Source: Mucilaginibacter sp. (GTDB taxonomy: Bacteria; Bacteroidota; Bacteroidia; Sphingobacteriales; Sphingobacteriaceae). From it: a stretch of DNA of 64,000 nt. The notes beneath the pieces are model-generated. The model was given only the letters and a program-made list of their open reading frames with translations, was not told the origin of the DNA and made no database searches. Below, in pieces: positions 43,844 through 52,020 of the stretch. Where the stretch lies: positions 1 through 64,000 of the forward strand of contig JARLHA010000060.1 of the NCBI GenBank assembly GCA_031292485.1, written 5' to 3'. The translations under genes and the position numbers were made by a program. Every line of letters starts with the position of its first letter. Position 1 is the first letter of the stretch.

Positions 43844-44184
43844 CCCTGCATCAAAGAGATATTGTTGAGATTGCATTTTATACAGGGAGAACGCCTCAAA
43901 CGCATCCGGCCTTAATTGTGTCTGTCGATGAAATATTTTAAACGGAGGGCTTCTTTTATGCTATATTACTTTCAACAAAAAACATATACCCGGAATTTAC
44001 TTTTGAAATAACTCCGTTGATGATCAATAATCCCCGAAATCAACGAAATGGATTTGCCGTTTGCCACATGATACAACAGTTTTACCCCGAAGACATTGTT
44101 ACCCGGACGGGGTCATCGCTCAAGGTTGAAACATTTCAAAAAGTTATGAAAAAAGTTCAGGAAGTGGTTTTTGGCATCATTTAA
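43840..44184 (+). pseudogene. PemK/MazF-like toxin gene with one premature stop
   Basis: From ATG 43840 the frame reads HQRDIVEIAFYTGRTPQTHP, ALIVSVDEIF and then a TAA at 43939-43941 (codon 34). Past it the same frame goes on without a break: TEGFFYAILLSTKNIYPEF, TFEITPLMI, FAVCHMIQQFYPEDIVTRTG, ending VVFGII and TAA at 44184. The parts match the PemK/MazF family opening (GDIVxIxF...HPALIVS) and its SH3-like barrel. One base change to TAA would explain the break, so the toxin is probably recently silenced. Confidence 0.75.
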
Positions 44185-44274
44185 AAGCCCGTTATCTTCA
44201 ATCATAAATTAAGTATCATGCTATTTTTCCTGTCTTAGACAAAGCAGCAACTGTTAAGGATTTCTTAATAGTTC

Positions 44275-44348
44275 GATTGAAAGGCGGCAGGGAGTTGCTG
44301 CTACAATAGAATATGACAAATAGGTGCGGAATAGGGGTTGGTAATTAA
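44275..44348 (+). pseudogene. Decayed second copy of the DJ-1/PfpI gene end
   Basis: Bases 44290-44348 align with 43431-43490, the end of the intact DJ-1/PfpI gene, over 59-60 nt with one single-base gap. Most differences are at third codon positions (GTA/GTT, GCC/GCT, GAG/GAA, GAT/GAC, GTG/GTA, ATC/ATT). Two Trp/Gln codons have become TAG and one base is lost. Upstream only the words TTGAAA and GGCAGG remain. This is the tail of a paralogue whose body is gone. Confidence 0.7.
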
Positions 44349-44379
44349 AACAGAATAGGATTGGGTTAAGTTGTTGGTT

Positions 44380-44589
44380 TTATTTAGCCTGGTGTAACTC
44401 GTTCCTGATGGATTCCCAATTTGTAAATGTGGTTTCGCCTTTTTCGTATCGGTCCAATCGCCGGTCCAATTCCTTTTCATGAGTATTAGGCGTTTCAATT
44501 TGGGCACGGTCGATGCTGTCCCATATTTTCTCCACCATCAGTATACGATCCTCCACGCTCATGTCCAATATTTCCTTTAATTGTAGCAT
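44380..44589 (-). CDS. Addiction module antidote-like protein, orphan
   Basis: 69 aa of the addiction-module component family (TIGR02574 type). LKEILDMSVEDRILMVEKIW and WDSIDRAQIE are the typical N-terminal helices, and the tail ends ESIRNELHQAK. Such genes are usually followed by a RelE/ParE toxin, but none is seen downstream on this strand, so it is an orphan. ATG 44589 is preferred to 44607. Confidence 0.75.
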   Translation of the reverse strand: MLQLKEILDMSVEDRILMVEKIWDSIDRAQIETPNTHEKELDRRLDRYEKGETTFTNWESIRNELHQAK

Positions 44590-44894
44590 AACATTTCCTT
44601 TTAGCACTGTCGCTAAACAAATATAAAAAATTACCGGCGTTTTTCACATTTGCAGATTGTGCTTTCTCCCTCAAACCCTTACAAAATTAGTTTGCATCTC
44701 AACCATCAACCATACAACTTTTTATTAGATAACCGAAGAAACGGCGCACCGGTACATTTTTTTTAAAATGACTGACAACGTGCGCAGACAAAATAATCAG
44801 CAATTTAAAAACCGGCAAAATTTACTTAAATTTATCTTGTATACCAGTGGTAATCGGAGGGCCAGGCCCGGTTGCCGGATAGACTTAAATAACC

Positions 44895-45734
44895 ATGAAA
44901 ACATTATTGATCCCCGTAAATTTTTCAGGATCATCTGAAAATATCATACAATATGCAGCTGATTTTAGCTGCGATACGCATGTGGAACGCATTATTTTGC
45001 TGAAAAGTTTTTATGTTTCGGTGTATACGCAATTGCTGCCCGACGCTGATTTTGTACAGCTGAGTGCTGAGGAGATTGACGGGGAACGGCAGGCCGAGCT
45101 GGGGAAATTAAAATTACTTGGCCAGCAGCTGCTTAAAAAATGCCTGCCAACCATCAAAATAAAAACAGTGATCAGTGAACTTCCGCTGCTGCGGGCGGTA
45201 CACCAGGTGCTGGCGGACGAGCAAGCCGATGTGGTAATGATAGGCACCGATAAAGCATTATATGAAAATGATCCCTACATCAGCGAGCAGATCATCGCGA
45301 TAGCAAAAACAAGCCCTCGCCCGGTGATGATCATCCCCAACCATATCCGTTATAAAAAAATCGAAGAAGCCGTGGTCCCCTGCGATTTTGCAGCTATCTC
45401 GCGCCTCAACGCTTTTAAAACCTACCGCGACCCGGCTAAATGGCTGCACCCCAAAATGTTGCTTTTAAATGTGGACGCAAAACAAAAACACCACGAAGAT
45501 GACCCAAAACTGGCAAGCGGACTGAAAGAATTAATGGACGGCTACGAATACCAGGTTTACTATTCCGAAGATAAAGACACCGTACACGGCATCCTTTATT
45601 TTGCCCGCAAACATAACCCGCAGCTCATCATCGCCCTGCCGGGCAAATACAGTTTCTTTTACAATTTAACGCACCGCAGCATCACCAAAGCCCTCACCCT
45701 GAATTCAGACAGGCCGGTGTTGATTTTGAAATAA
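44895..45734 (+). CDS. Universal stress protein, tandem UspA domains
   Basis: 279 aa. The first UspA domain (about 1-150) opens TLLIPVNFSGSSENIIQYAA and has VVMIGTDKA. The second (about 155-279) ends FYNLTHRSITKALTLNSDRP, VLILK. The G-2x-G-9x-G nucleotide loop is weak in both, so ATP binding is uncertain. Cytoplasmic; role in stress response from the family. Confidence 0.85.
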   Translation: MKTLLIPVNFSGSSENIIQYAADFSCDTHVERIILLKSFYVSVYTQLLPDADFVQLSAEEIDGERQAELGKLKLLGQQLLKKCLPTIKIKTVISELPLLRAVHQVLADEQADVVMIGTDKALYENDPYISEQIIAIAKTSPRPVMIIPNHIRYKKIEEAVVPCDFAAISRLNAFKTYRDPAKWLHPKMLLLNVDAKQKHHEDDPKLASGLKELMDGYEYQVYYSEDKDTVHGILYFARKHNPQLIIALPGKYSFFYNLTHRSITKALTLNSDRPVLILK

Positions 45735-45736
45735 TG

Positions 45737-45912
45737 CGGATGTGCAGATATGCAAATGTGCGGATGTGCAAATGAAGTGCGGCGGTTGGGATATTAATTT
45801 TCAATGGATAATTCGGCATTAACAAATTCGACGTCTAACCCATCAATAAATTTCTTTAATCTGCACATCCATCCATCTGCACATCTGCATATCCGCACAT
45901 TTGCACATCCTC
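45737..45912. repeat. Paired GCACAT/ATGTGC word repeat, copy 3
   Basis: The left arm is GCGGATGTGCAGATATGCAA and on to 45774. The right arm is 45860-45910, with CTGCACATCTGCATATCCGC. It is the best-paired of the three copies and lies between convergent genes. Confidence 0.75.
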
Positions 45913-46627
45913 AAGCTGCTTTCGAAATATACTTCACCAAACTCCTTTTAGCCACGGGCAGCAGGGTTTGCTCCAGCGGGAAAGCTATATCGCTCTGCAC
46001 ATAATAAACCGCCGGGTTGGGCAGGTATTTGTTTCTACGGATCAGATCGAGTTTAATAGCCTCGGGAGTTTTGGTAATGCTTTCTTCGTAAGTTTCTAAA
46101 AACTGGATATTGATGCCCCGATATTTATCATCCTTATTCTCAAAAATAGTGATCTGGTACTCATAAATGCCATGCGTTTTTTCTTTGCCGTTGCGTAAGG
46201 AAAAATAACCATGGTAGGGTAACAGCGGCACGATACCTACGGGATCAATTATCAGGCATTTTTCAACAAAATCATAAATTTCTTTACCGGTTTGTATGGC
46301 CGGGTCCATTTTTTGCATGGCATAGGTGATGATGAGTTCTATCTCGCGCATGGAGCTGTCATCATCCACAATTTTTTGATAGGTAAGCTTTACAGCTTCA
46401 ATATCAGCCAGGGTTAAACGCTGCGGAAAAGCCTGCTGCAGCATGGTTTTATTCTTTTTAAAATACAAAAGATTGTTAAAGTGGAAGATCAGGTCGGTTA
46501 GGTTTGGGTACAGCCTGCTTTTATCAAAATGGCGGTTTATTTCCTGTAAATAATCCAGCAGGATATACTTTTTATGCTCAAAATCGATAGATCCCTCAAT
46601 AAACCAGTTTTTGCTAAGTTCTTTCAT
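45911..46627 (-). CDS. Conserved hypothetical protein
   Basis: 238 aa, soluble, no signal. The N-terminal half is helical (DYLQEINRHFDKSRLYPNLT, REIELIITYAMQKMDPA), the C-terminal half beta-rich (YEYQITIFENKDDKYRGINI, QFLETYEE). It looks like a family restricted to Bacteroidota. No function is recognised. It is divergent from the RsmI-like gene. Confidence 0.7.
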   Translation of the reverse strand: MKELSKNWFIEGSIDFEHKKYILLDYLQEINRHFDKSRLYPNLTDLIFHFNNLLYFKKNKTMLQQAFPQRLTLADIEAVKLTYQKIVDDDSSMREIELIITYAMQKMDPAIQTGKEIYDFVEKCLIIDPVGIVPLLPYHGYFSLRNGKEKTHGIYEYQITIFENKDDKYRGINIQFLETYEESITKTPEAIKLDLIRRNKYLPNPAVYYVQSDIAFPLEQTLLPVAKRSLVKYISKAA

Positions 46628-46682
46628 TTTTTACATTTCCTTTCAATAGCTTAAATTAAACAAAAAACAGCAATTTTGCAAG

Positions 46683-47393
46683 ATGCCTTTAGGAACCCTT
46701 TATTTGATCCCTGTGCCGCTTGCCGATGAGGCCGCCGCCAAATCATTTACCCCATATTTAGTTGATACGATAAACAGCATCAAAGAGTTTATTGTGGAGA
46801 ATGAAAAAACAGCCCGCAGGTTCCTGAAAGAGGCCGGTTTAAAAACCCCGCAAAGCGAATTACTGATGCACGATTATGGTAAACATAACCGGGCCGACGG
46901 AACCGCCGAATTTTTTAAAGGATTGCAGGCCGGTAAAGATGTCGGCCTGATGAGCGAAGCCGGCTGCCCCGGCATTGCCGATCCGGGCGCGGAGATAGTG
47001 GAAAAGGCCCACCGCATGGGTATTAAGGTAGTTCCGCTGGTAGGGCCAAGTTCTATTTTGCTGGCGCTGATGGCCTCGGGTTTTAACGGGCAAAGCTTTA
47101 CTTTCCATGGCTACCTGCCAATCGATAAACTTCTTCGCGCTAAAAAGATAAAAGAGCTGGAAAGTATTGCCGAACGCAATGACCAGACGCAGATTTTTAT
47201 CGAAACACCTTTTCGCAATAATGCGCTGCTGGAAGAAATATTAAAAACAGCCAGTCCAAAATCCAGGCTGTGTATTGCCTGCGATTTAACTTCGGCCACA
47301 GAATTTGTTCAAACCAAAACCATCGCCGACTGGCAAAAGAAAGTGCCCGAACTGCATAAACGCCCGGCTATATTTTTACTTTTCCATAAATGA
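46683..47393 (+). CDS. RsmI-like SAM-dependent methyltransferase
   Basis: 236 aa of the tetrapyrrole methylase fold. GLMSEAGCPGIADPGAEIV, VPLVGPSSILLALMASGF and the later ETPFRN are RsmI hallmarks. RsmI methylates the 2'-O of C1402 in 16S rRNA; E. coli RsmI is 286 aa, so this shorter form is called RsmI-like. It is followed 3 nt later by the FAD monooxygenase. Confidence 0.88.
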   Translation: MPLGTLYLIPVPLADEAAAKSFTPYLVDTINSIKEFIVENEKTARRFLKEAGLKTPQSELLMHDYGKHNRADGTAEFFKGLQAGKDVGLMSEAGCPGIADPGAEIVEKAHRMGIKVVPLVGPSSILLALMASGFNGQSFTFHGYLPIDKLLRAKKIKELESIAERNDQTQIFIETPFRNNALLEEILKTASPKSRLCIACDLTSATEFVQTKTIADWQKKVPELHKRPAIFLLFHK

Positions 47394-47396
47394 TAA

Positions 47397-48995
47397 GTGA
47401 CCTTAAGCGAACAACATACCCCGGTATTGATCGTCGGCGCAGGGCCTTCGGGCCTGATGATGGCCGCGCAATTACTCAGGTATGGTGTTCAACCGGTAAT
47501 TATTGATAACAAACAGGGCCCGACAGATGAGTCAAAAGCGCTTGCGGTACAGGCCCGGTCGCTGGAAATCTACCGGCAGATGGGGCTTATTGACCGCGTG
47601 CTTGAAGGTGGCAAGGCGGCAGAGGGCCTTTCATTTAACCTGGATGGAAAAAAGGCGGCATCCCTTTCGTTCAGCAACGTTGGTGAAGGGCAAACAGCTT
47701 TTCCGTTTATCCATCTGTACCAGCAGAGCAAAAACGAAAAGCTGCTGCTCGATTTTTTAACCCATCATGTTTGCCCGATTTACTGGGAAACCAATTTAAT
47801 TTCGCTTAAACAAACGGAAAAGGGTGTTGAAGTAAGCCTTCAAAATTCCGGCCAAATCCTCAATCTGACTTGCGATTGGCTTATCGGCGCGGATGGCGCC
47901 CATAGCAGCGTCCGCAAACAATTGAACATCCCGTTTAGCGGTGATACCTATGCCCACGAGTTTTACCTGGCCGATGTTGAACTCCTGAATGAAGAAATAA
48001 ACGATGGCTTTGTACACCTTTACCTCGGCAAGCAGGGTTTTTCGGGATTTTTCCCGATGCCGGAGCCTAACCGGTACCGCATCATTGGCAACCTGCCGGG
48101 TGTATTGGAAAAAAAGGAAGACCTTAGGATTGAAAATGTATTGCCTTACCTGCAAGATGTCTCAGGTATCCACGCAAACGTCAAATATAATTACTGGTTT
48201 ACTACCTACCGCCTGCACCACCGCATGGCAGATAAATTCAGGGAGCAGCGATGCTTTTTAATTGGCGATGCCGCGCACATTCACTCTCCGGTAGGCGGCC
48301 AGGGCATGAACACCGGTTTGCAGGATGCATATATCCTGGCCTGGAAGCTGGCCGGGGTTGTAAACGGCCGTTTAAAGGAGTCCATCCTCGATAGTTACTC
48401 AACCGAACGAATGCCGGTGGCCAAAACATTGTTGAACACCACCGATAAGGTGTTCAACATCGTGATGTCAAACAAGTGGTATACGCGGCTATTTAAAACC
48501 TACATGATGCCTTCTGTGCTAAAATTTGTATGGAACAACAAAAGTATCAGGGAAGAACTTTTTAAGCGTGTCTCGCAAATCAACATCAACTACCGCGATA
48601 GCGCCATTAACCTGCATATAAGCCAATCCACCAAAATAAAGGCCGGCGACAGGCTGCCTTACCTGAAAGTTTTTGATGAAAAAAAGCAGGAAGAAACCGA
48701 CCTGCACGAATGGTGCAGCAAGCCCGGCTTTACTTTTATTGTTTTGGGGAAACTGGCCGAAAGCGATCTTTTTACGCTTGCAAAATGGATCACGCAAAAT
48801 TATCCGGCAACATTAAATTTCTTCTACCTGCCGCCATCTGCAAAAAACCTGCACGTTTTCGAGGCCTTCGAAATAAAGCCTAACCAGGTAAAATCACTCA
48901 TCATCCGCCCTGACATGCATATCGGCTTTATAAATGATAAGGTGGATATGGTTTTAATGGACAATTATTTGAGGAATGTGGCGGGAGTGGTGTAG
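47397..48995 (+). CDS. FAD-dependent aromatic monooxygenase-like protein
   Basis: 532 aa. The FAD loop VLIVGAGPSGLMMAAQLLRYG is cut to VGAGPSGLM at residues 13-21. CDWLIGADGAHSSVRKQL (DG motif) and FLIGDAAHIHSPVGGQGMN (GD motif) place it with PheA/TftG-type hydroxylases. The C-terminal 130 residues form the thioredoxin-like domain of these enzymes. GTG 47397 is the likely start (TLSEQHTPV). Substrate unknown. Confidence 0.87.
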   Translation: MTLSEQHTPVLIVGAGPSGLMMAAQLLRYGVQPVIIDNKQGPTDESKALAVQARSLEIYRQMGLIDRVLEGGKAAEGLSFNLDGKKAASLSFSNVGEGQTAFPFIHLYQQSKNEKLLLDFLTHHVCPIYWETNLISLKQTEKGVEVSLQNSGQILNLTCDWLIGADGAHSSVRKQLNIPFSGDTYAHEFYLADVELLNEEINDGFVHLYLGKQGFSGFFPMPEPNRYRIIGNLPGVLEKKEDLRIENVLPYLQDVSGIHANVKYNYWFTTYRLHHRMADKFREQRCFLIGDAAHIHSPVGGQGMNTGLQDAYILAWKLAGVVNGRLKESILDSYSTERMPVAKTLLNTTDKVFNIVMSNKWYTRLFKTYMMPSVLKFVWNNKSIREELFKRVSQININYRDSAINLHISQSTKIKAGDRLPYLKVFDEKKQEETDLHEWCSKPGFTFIVLGKLAESDLFTLAKWITQNYPATLNFFYLPPSAKNLHVFEAFEIKPNQVKSLIIRPDMHIGFINDKVDMVLMDNYLRNVAGVV

Positions 48996-49002
48996 TGTAG
49001 TC

Positions 49003-49138
49003 CATGGTCAATAGTCCTTGGACCATGGTAGAAAGCGAAGTCCAGGCGGCTGCTGACGAGGCTCTTAAATTACGAACCATATAAATAACTAATATCCAAA
49101 ACAGCTATGGACTATGGTCTATCGACCATGGACTTTCC
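49003..49138. repeat. Paired CCATGGTC word repeat
   Basis: Left arm AGTCCATGGTCAATAGTCCT and TTGGACCATGG (49010-49030), right arm GGACTATGGTCTATCGACCA and TGGACTT (49106-49134). Both arms are themselves partly palindromic. It lies between convergent genes. Confidence 0.65.
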
Positions 49139-49738
49139 CTACCCGTGTATCGTCTCCGCCTTGCCGTAATTTTGAATTACAATGGCTTCATACTCCAGGT
49201 ATTGTTTCCATCGCGCGTCAACATCAATATCCCCGGCGTATTTTTTAGCCAGGCGGATAAACATCGCGTAATGGGTAGCCTCGCTGATCATCAGCTCATG
49301 ATAAAATGCTGACAAGGCTTCATCGTTAATGTTTTCCGACAATACTTTAAATCGCTCGCAACTGCGGGCCTCAATCATTGCGGAGAAAAGTAAACGATCA
49401 ATCAGCTGCTCTGTCCGCCCGCCGCCGATAATGATGAATTTGCGCAATTCGTTTACGTAATTATCCTTCCGTTCACGACCGAGCACAAACCCCCGTTCCA
49501 AAATAATAGCATGAACCCGTTTAAAGTGGTCCATTTCTTCCTGCACAAGCATAGCCATATCCTGTACCAGGTCGGATAGGTTGGGGTTTTGAACAATCAG
49601 TGTGATGGCATTGCTTGCGGCTTTTTGTTCGCAAAAGGCATGGTCGGTTAAAAGCTCTTCGATATTGCTTTCCACCACATTCTTCACCCAAAGCGGGTCG
49701 GTAGGTAACTGCAGTTTAAGGATGGTTTTTTCGCTCAC
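49139..49738 (-). CDS. miaE: tRNA-(ms2io6A)-hydroxylase MiaE
   Basis: 199 aa. Ferritin-like di-iron enzyme that hydroxylates 2-methylthio-isopentenyl-A37 of tRNA. Ligand helices are DHAFCEQKAASNAITLI, VQEEMDHFKRVHAIIL, MIEARSCERFKVL and LMISEATHYAMFI. Translation starts at GTG 49738; TATCTTTG (49744-49751) ends 5 nt before it, so the transcript is close to leaderless. Confidence 0.9.
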   Translation of the reverse strand: MSEKTILKLQLPTDPLWVKNVVESNIEELLTDHAFCEQKAASNAITLIVQNPNLSDLVQDMAMLVQEEMDHFKRVHAIILERGFVLGRERKDNYVNELRKFIIIGGGRTEQLIDRLLFSAMIEARSCERFKVLSENINDEALSAFYHELMISEATHYAMFIRLAKKYAGDIDVDARWKQYLEYEAIVIQNYGKAETIHG

Positions 49739-49755
49739 AGAGGCAAAGATAAATG

Positions 49756-50070
49756 TTAATCTTCGTCTTTAAATGCGGGATTATTGGAAATCAGGCGGGA
49801 ATGGTGGTGGATGCTAAGAATTATGATTTGACTATCAGGAACAATATCATAAACAATTCGATAGTTTTTAAATATTAACTCTCTTGTAAGGTCACCGTCT
49901 GATTTTTCAAACTTTCGCCCTAATAGAGGACCTGACTTTAACTTTTTAATTGAGATGCGAATTAATTCTACTTCTCTCTTTGCATAGCGGATTGAATCTC
50001 TGCTGATATAATTATAGATTTCCTTTAAGTCCTGTAGGGCAATCTTCGAATAAACTATCTTTAGTTCCAC
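49756..50070 (-). CDS. RelE/ParE family toxin
   Basis: 104 aa. The ParE fold is shown by IALQDLKEIYNYISRDSIRY, LLGRKFEKSD and ELIFKNYRIVYDI, then IIILSIHHHSRLI. The conserved Arg and the beta core of RelE/ParE are present. It may inhibit gyrase (ParE) or cleave mRNA (RelE). It starts 10 nt before the end of the antitoxin gene. Confidence 0.88.
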   Translation of the reverse strand: MELKIVYSKIALQDLKEIYNYISRDSIRYAKREVELIRISIKKLKSGPLLGRKFEKSDGDLTRELIFKNYRIVYDIVPDSQIIILSIHHHSRLISNNPAFKDED

Positions 50071-50252
50071 CGATCGACCTCTTTATCCAATTCCTCTTCA
50101 GTCAAAAATTCCCCATCTTGAACCTGCTTTCTGGCAATTTCAATTTTTTGGAGTAAGATAATCTCTCCAACGATGTCATCGACTGAAAACGTTTCAGGCA
50201 TATGGTCAACCAATTCTTTAACTTTATCTTTAGTAAGCATATTAAAAGTCAT
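50061..50252 (-). CDS. Antitoxin of the ParE/RelE pair
   Basis: 63 aa and acidic. LTKDKVKELVDHMPETFSVD and VGEIILLQKIEIARKQVQ form two helices, then the tail FLTEEELDKEVDRWN. It is upstream of and overlaps the toxin, as usual. A Met at codon 5 (50240) is an alternative start. Confidence 0.82.
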   Translation of the reverse strand: MTFNMLTKDKVKELVDHMPETFSVDDIVGEIILLQKIEIARKQVQDGEFLTEEELDKEVDRWN

Positions 50253-50280
50253 TTTATAAAGTAAATATACGAAAATTAGA

Positions 50281-50313
50281 AATCAACCACTCACTTAATC
50301 AACCCAATCAACT
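50281..50313. repeat. Single AATCAACCACTCACTTAATC arm
   Basis: Nearly the same words as 32848-32885 and 62440-62466. It touches the end of nadD and has no opposite arm at this place. Confidence 0.65.
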
Positions 50314-50884
50314 ATCTGTAAAGGTGCTTACTCTCAATAAATTCTAAAACTATATCCGGTACAAAATACTGTACATTCTTTTTCTGGGCGATGGATTGGC
50401 GGATAAATGTCGCCGAAAGCTCCATCAATGGTGTCATGGTAATAGTTACCGAAGGATGGGTAGCCAGGTCGGTGTTTTCATAACCCGGGCGCGGATAAAC
50501 ATAGATCTGGTAATCGCGGAGGATGAGCTTATAGTTTTTCCATTTGGGTAATGATACCAGGTTATCTGATCCCATAATGAGCGCAAACTCATGCTGCGGG
50601 TATTTTTCTTTTAAATGGGTAAGGGTATCAATAGTATAAGATGGTTGCGGTAACCGCAGTTCAACATCGCTTACCTCCAGTTTGGTTGAATTATCGGTAG
50701 CCAGCTTGGCCATCTCCAGCCGGTCGTAGGTATTGATCAGGTCATGGTATTTTTTTAGAGGATTTTGAGGGGATACTACCAGCCAAACCTTGTCAAGGGT
50801 AGTATAATTGGCCATATAATTTGCGATAATTAAATGCCCTACGTGTATTGGATTAAATGAACCGAATAGAAGACCGATTTTCAT
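50312..50884 (-). CDS. nadD: Nicotinate-nucleotide adenylyltransferase
   Basis: 190 aa. It makes NaAD from NaMN and ATP in NAD synthesis. GLLFGSFNPIHVGHLIIANY holds the HxGH motif, and the C-terminal ISATFIR-type motif is LSATFIRQSI. ATG 50884 (MKIGLLF) is chosen; the longer frame upstream is translated repeat DNA. Confidence 0.93.
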   Translation of the reverse strand: MKIGLLFGSFNPIHVGHLIIANYMANYTTLDKVWLVVSPQNPLKKYHDLINTYDRLEMAKLATDNSTKLEVSDVELRLPQPSYTIDTLTHLKEKYPQHEFALIMGSDNLVSLPKWKNYKLILRDYQIYVYPRPGYENTDLATHPSVTITMTPLMELSATFIRQSIAQKKNVQYFVPDIVLEFIESKHLYR

Positions 50885-50960
50885 TAGTTTGCAGTTTTTA
50901 GTTGGCAGTTTGCAGCATGTAATTGGCATTTTCGGTTGACAATATGCAACTGAATTTAAA
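50885..50960. repeat. GCAGTTTGCAG/TTGGCAG word repeat
   Basis: TTTGCAGTTTTTAGTTGGCAG continues with TTTGCAGCATGTAATTGGC. The same words fill 59899-60012. It separates nadD from the four-helix gene. Confidence 0.55.
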
Positions 50961-50963
50961 GCC

Positions 50964-51332
50964 TTATCCCGCCCCAAACTTTCCGGGGTTGTCAATCATG
51001 TATTGAACCAGCCGGCCTATTTCATCCGATAGTCCGTGCAGTTTATTATATACTTCTAAAGAAATGTAATCGCATTCTCTCGCAAATTCCAGCCACCCCT
51101 GTGTTTCACTGTTCTCCATATCAACATCAGTCAATTTACTCACAAAATGATTGGGGTATTTTCGTTTGCGGTAAGCCTCAATCGTGCAAATGTTTGTGGA
51201 GCGTGAAGATCGGCGAATCTGATCGGTTAAAGAGTAAGTTTCTTCTCGGGGAAATTGCTTGGTGACTATGAATATCTCCATAGCCAGTATAAAGCTTTTT
51301 TTATATAAAATCAAATCGCGATAAGTACCCAT
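50964..51332 (-). CDS. Four-helix-bundle protein (23S rRNA IVS-type)
   Basis: 122 aa of the S23/four-helix family. It has the usual opening YRDLILYKKSFILAMEIF, then the RRSSRSTNICTIEAY helix and LTDVDMENSETQGWLEFA. The family occurs free-standing in Bacteroidota with unknown role. It lies 22 nt after gmk. ATG 51332 is chosen over 51353. Confidence 0.88.
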   Translation of the reverse strand: MGTYRDLILYKKSFILAMEIFIVTKQFPREETYSLTDQIRRSSRSTNICTIEAYRKRKYPNHFVSKLTDVDMENSETQGWLEFARECDYISLEVYNKLHGLSDEIGRLVQYMIDNPGKFGAG

Positions 51333-51354
51333 TTTAAACCGTGCAAACTGCAAA

Positions 51355-51930
51355 CTAGTCTTGACCGATAAAGTTCCTAACCAACTCCTCCGCCTCGCTA
51401 CATGCCGTTTGAAGATCGTGATTTTTTAGGATAATATCAAATTCCGGCGCATAATTCAATTCTTTTTCTGCTTTTGAAAAACGTTCCTTCAGTTTTTCAG
51501 CGCTATCAGTACCCCGGCCGGTTAAACGCTCAATAAGCACTTCCAGCGAGGGCGGCTGCACAAATATGGCAAGCGCCTGCCCGTCGTATTTTCTTTTGAG
51601 GTGTAATCCGCCAATTACATCGATATCGAAGATTACCGTTTTTCCTTCGGCCCAGATCCGCTCAATTTCGGTACGCAGGGTGCCGTAAAAAGTGCCTGTA
51701 TATACTTCTTCAAACTCAACAAATTGTTTTTTGGCAATACGGTGCAAAAACTCCTCCTTGCTGATAAAATAGTAGTCTTTACCATGTTGCTCATCGCCGC
51801 GGGGTTTGCGGGTGGTTGCCGATACAGAAAACTCAAGCTGGGGGATTTTACCAAGCAGGTGCTGAACAATGGTTGTTTTACCAGCCCCTGATGGCGCTGA
51901 AAATATGATGAGTTTACCTTCCTGGTTCAT
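51355..51930 (-). CDS. gmk: Guanylate kinase
   Basis: 191 aa. Phosphorylates GMP to GDP. The P-loop is FSAPSGAGKTTIV, the GMP-binding region SVSATTRKPRGDEQHGKDYY, and VEFEEVYTGTFYGT continues it. Its stop lies 22 nt before the four-helix gene. An 86-nt repeat separates it from yicC. Confidence 0.95.
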   Translation of the reverse strand: MNQEGKLIIFSAPSGAGKTTIVQHLLGKIPQLEFSVSATTRKPRGDEQHGKDYYFISKEEFLHRIAKKQFVEFEEVYTGTFYGTLRTEIERIWAEGKTVIFDIDVIGGLHLKRKYDGQALAIFVQPPSLEVLIERLTGRGTDSAEKLKERFSKAEKELNYAPEFDIILKNHDLQTACSEAEELVRNFIGQD

Positions 51931-51936
51931 TATTTT

Positions 51937-52020
51937 GTTGTAATGTTGAAATGTTGAAAGGTTGTAAAGTTGTTCCGATATCTAAGATAACCTTTCAACA
52001 TTACAACATTTCAATCTTAC
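51937..52020. repeat. Paired GTTGAAATGTTGAAAGGTTG word repeat
   Basis: Left arm GTTGTAATGTTGAAATGTTG to 51974; right arm ACCTTTCAACATTACAACAT to 52016. The two arms fold into an almost complete hairpin between yicC and gmk. Confidence 0.75.

Noticed and set aside
44301..44507. 68-codon minus-strand frame as the missing toxin of the addiction module
   Set aside because: It overlaps the antidote gene in another frame and has no RelE/ParE features.
50885..50995. 37-residue extension of nadD
   Set aside because: It is translated repeat DNA; the conserved start MKIGLLFGSFNP is at 50884.
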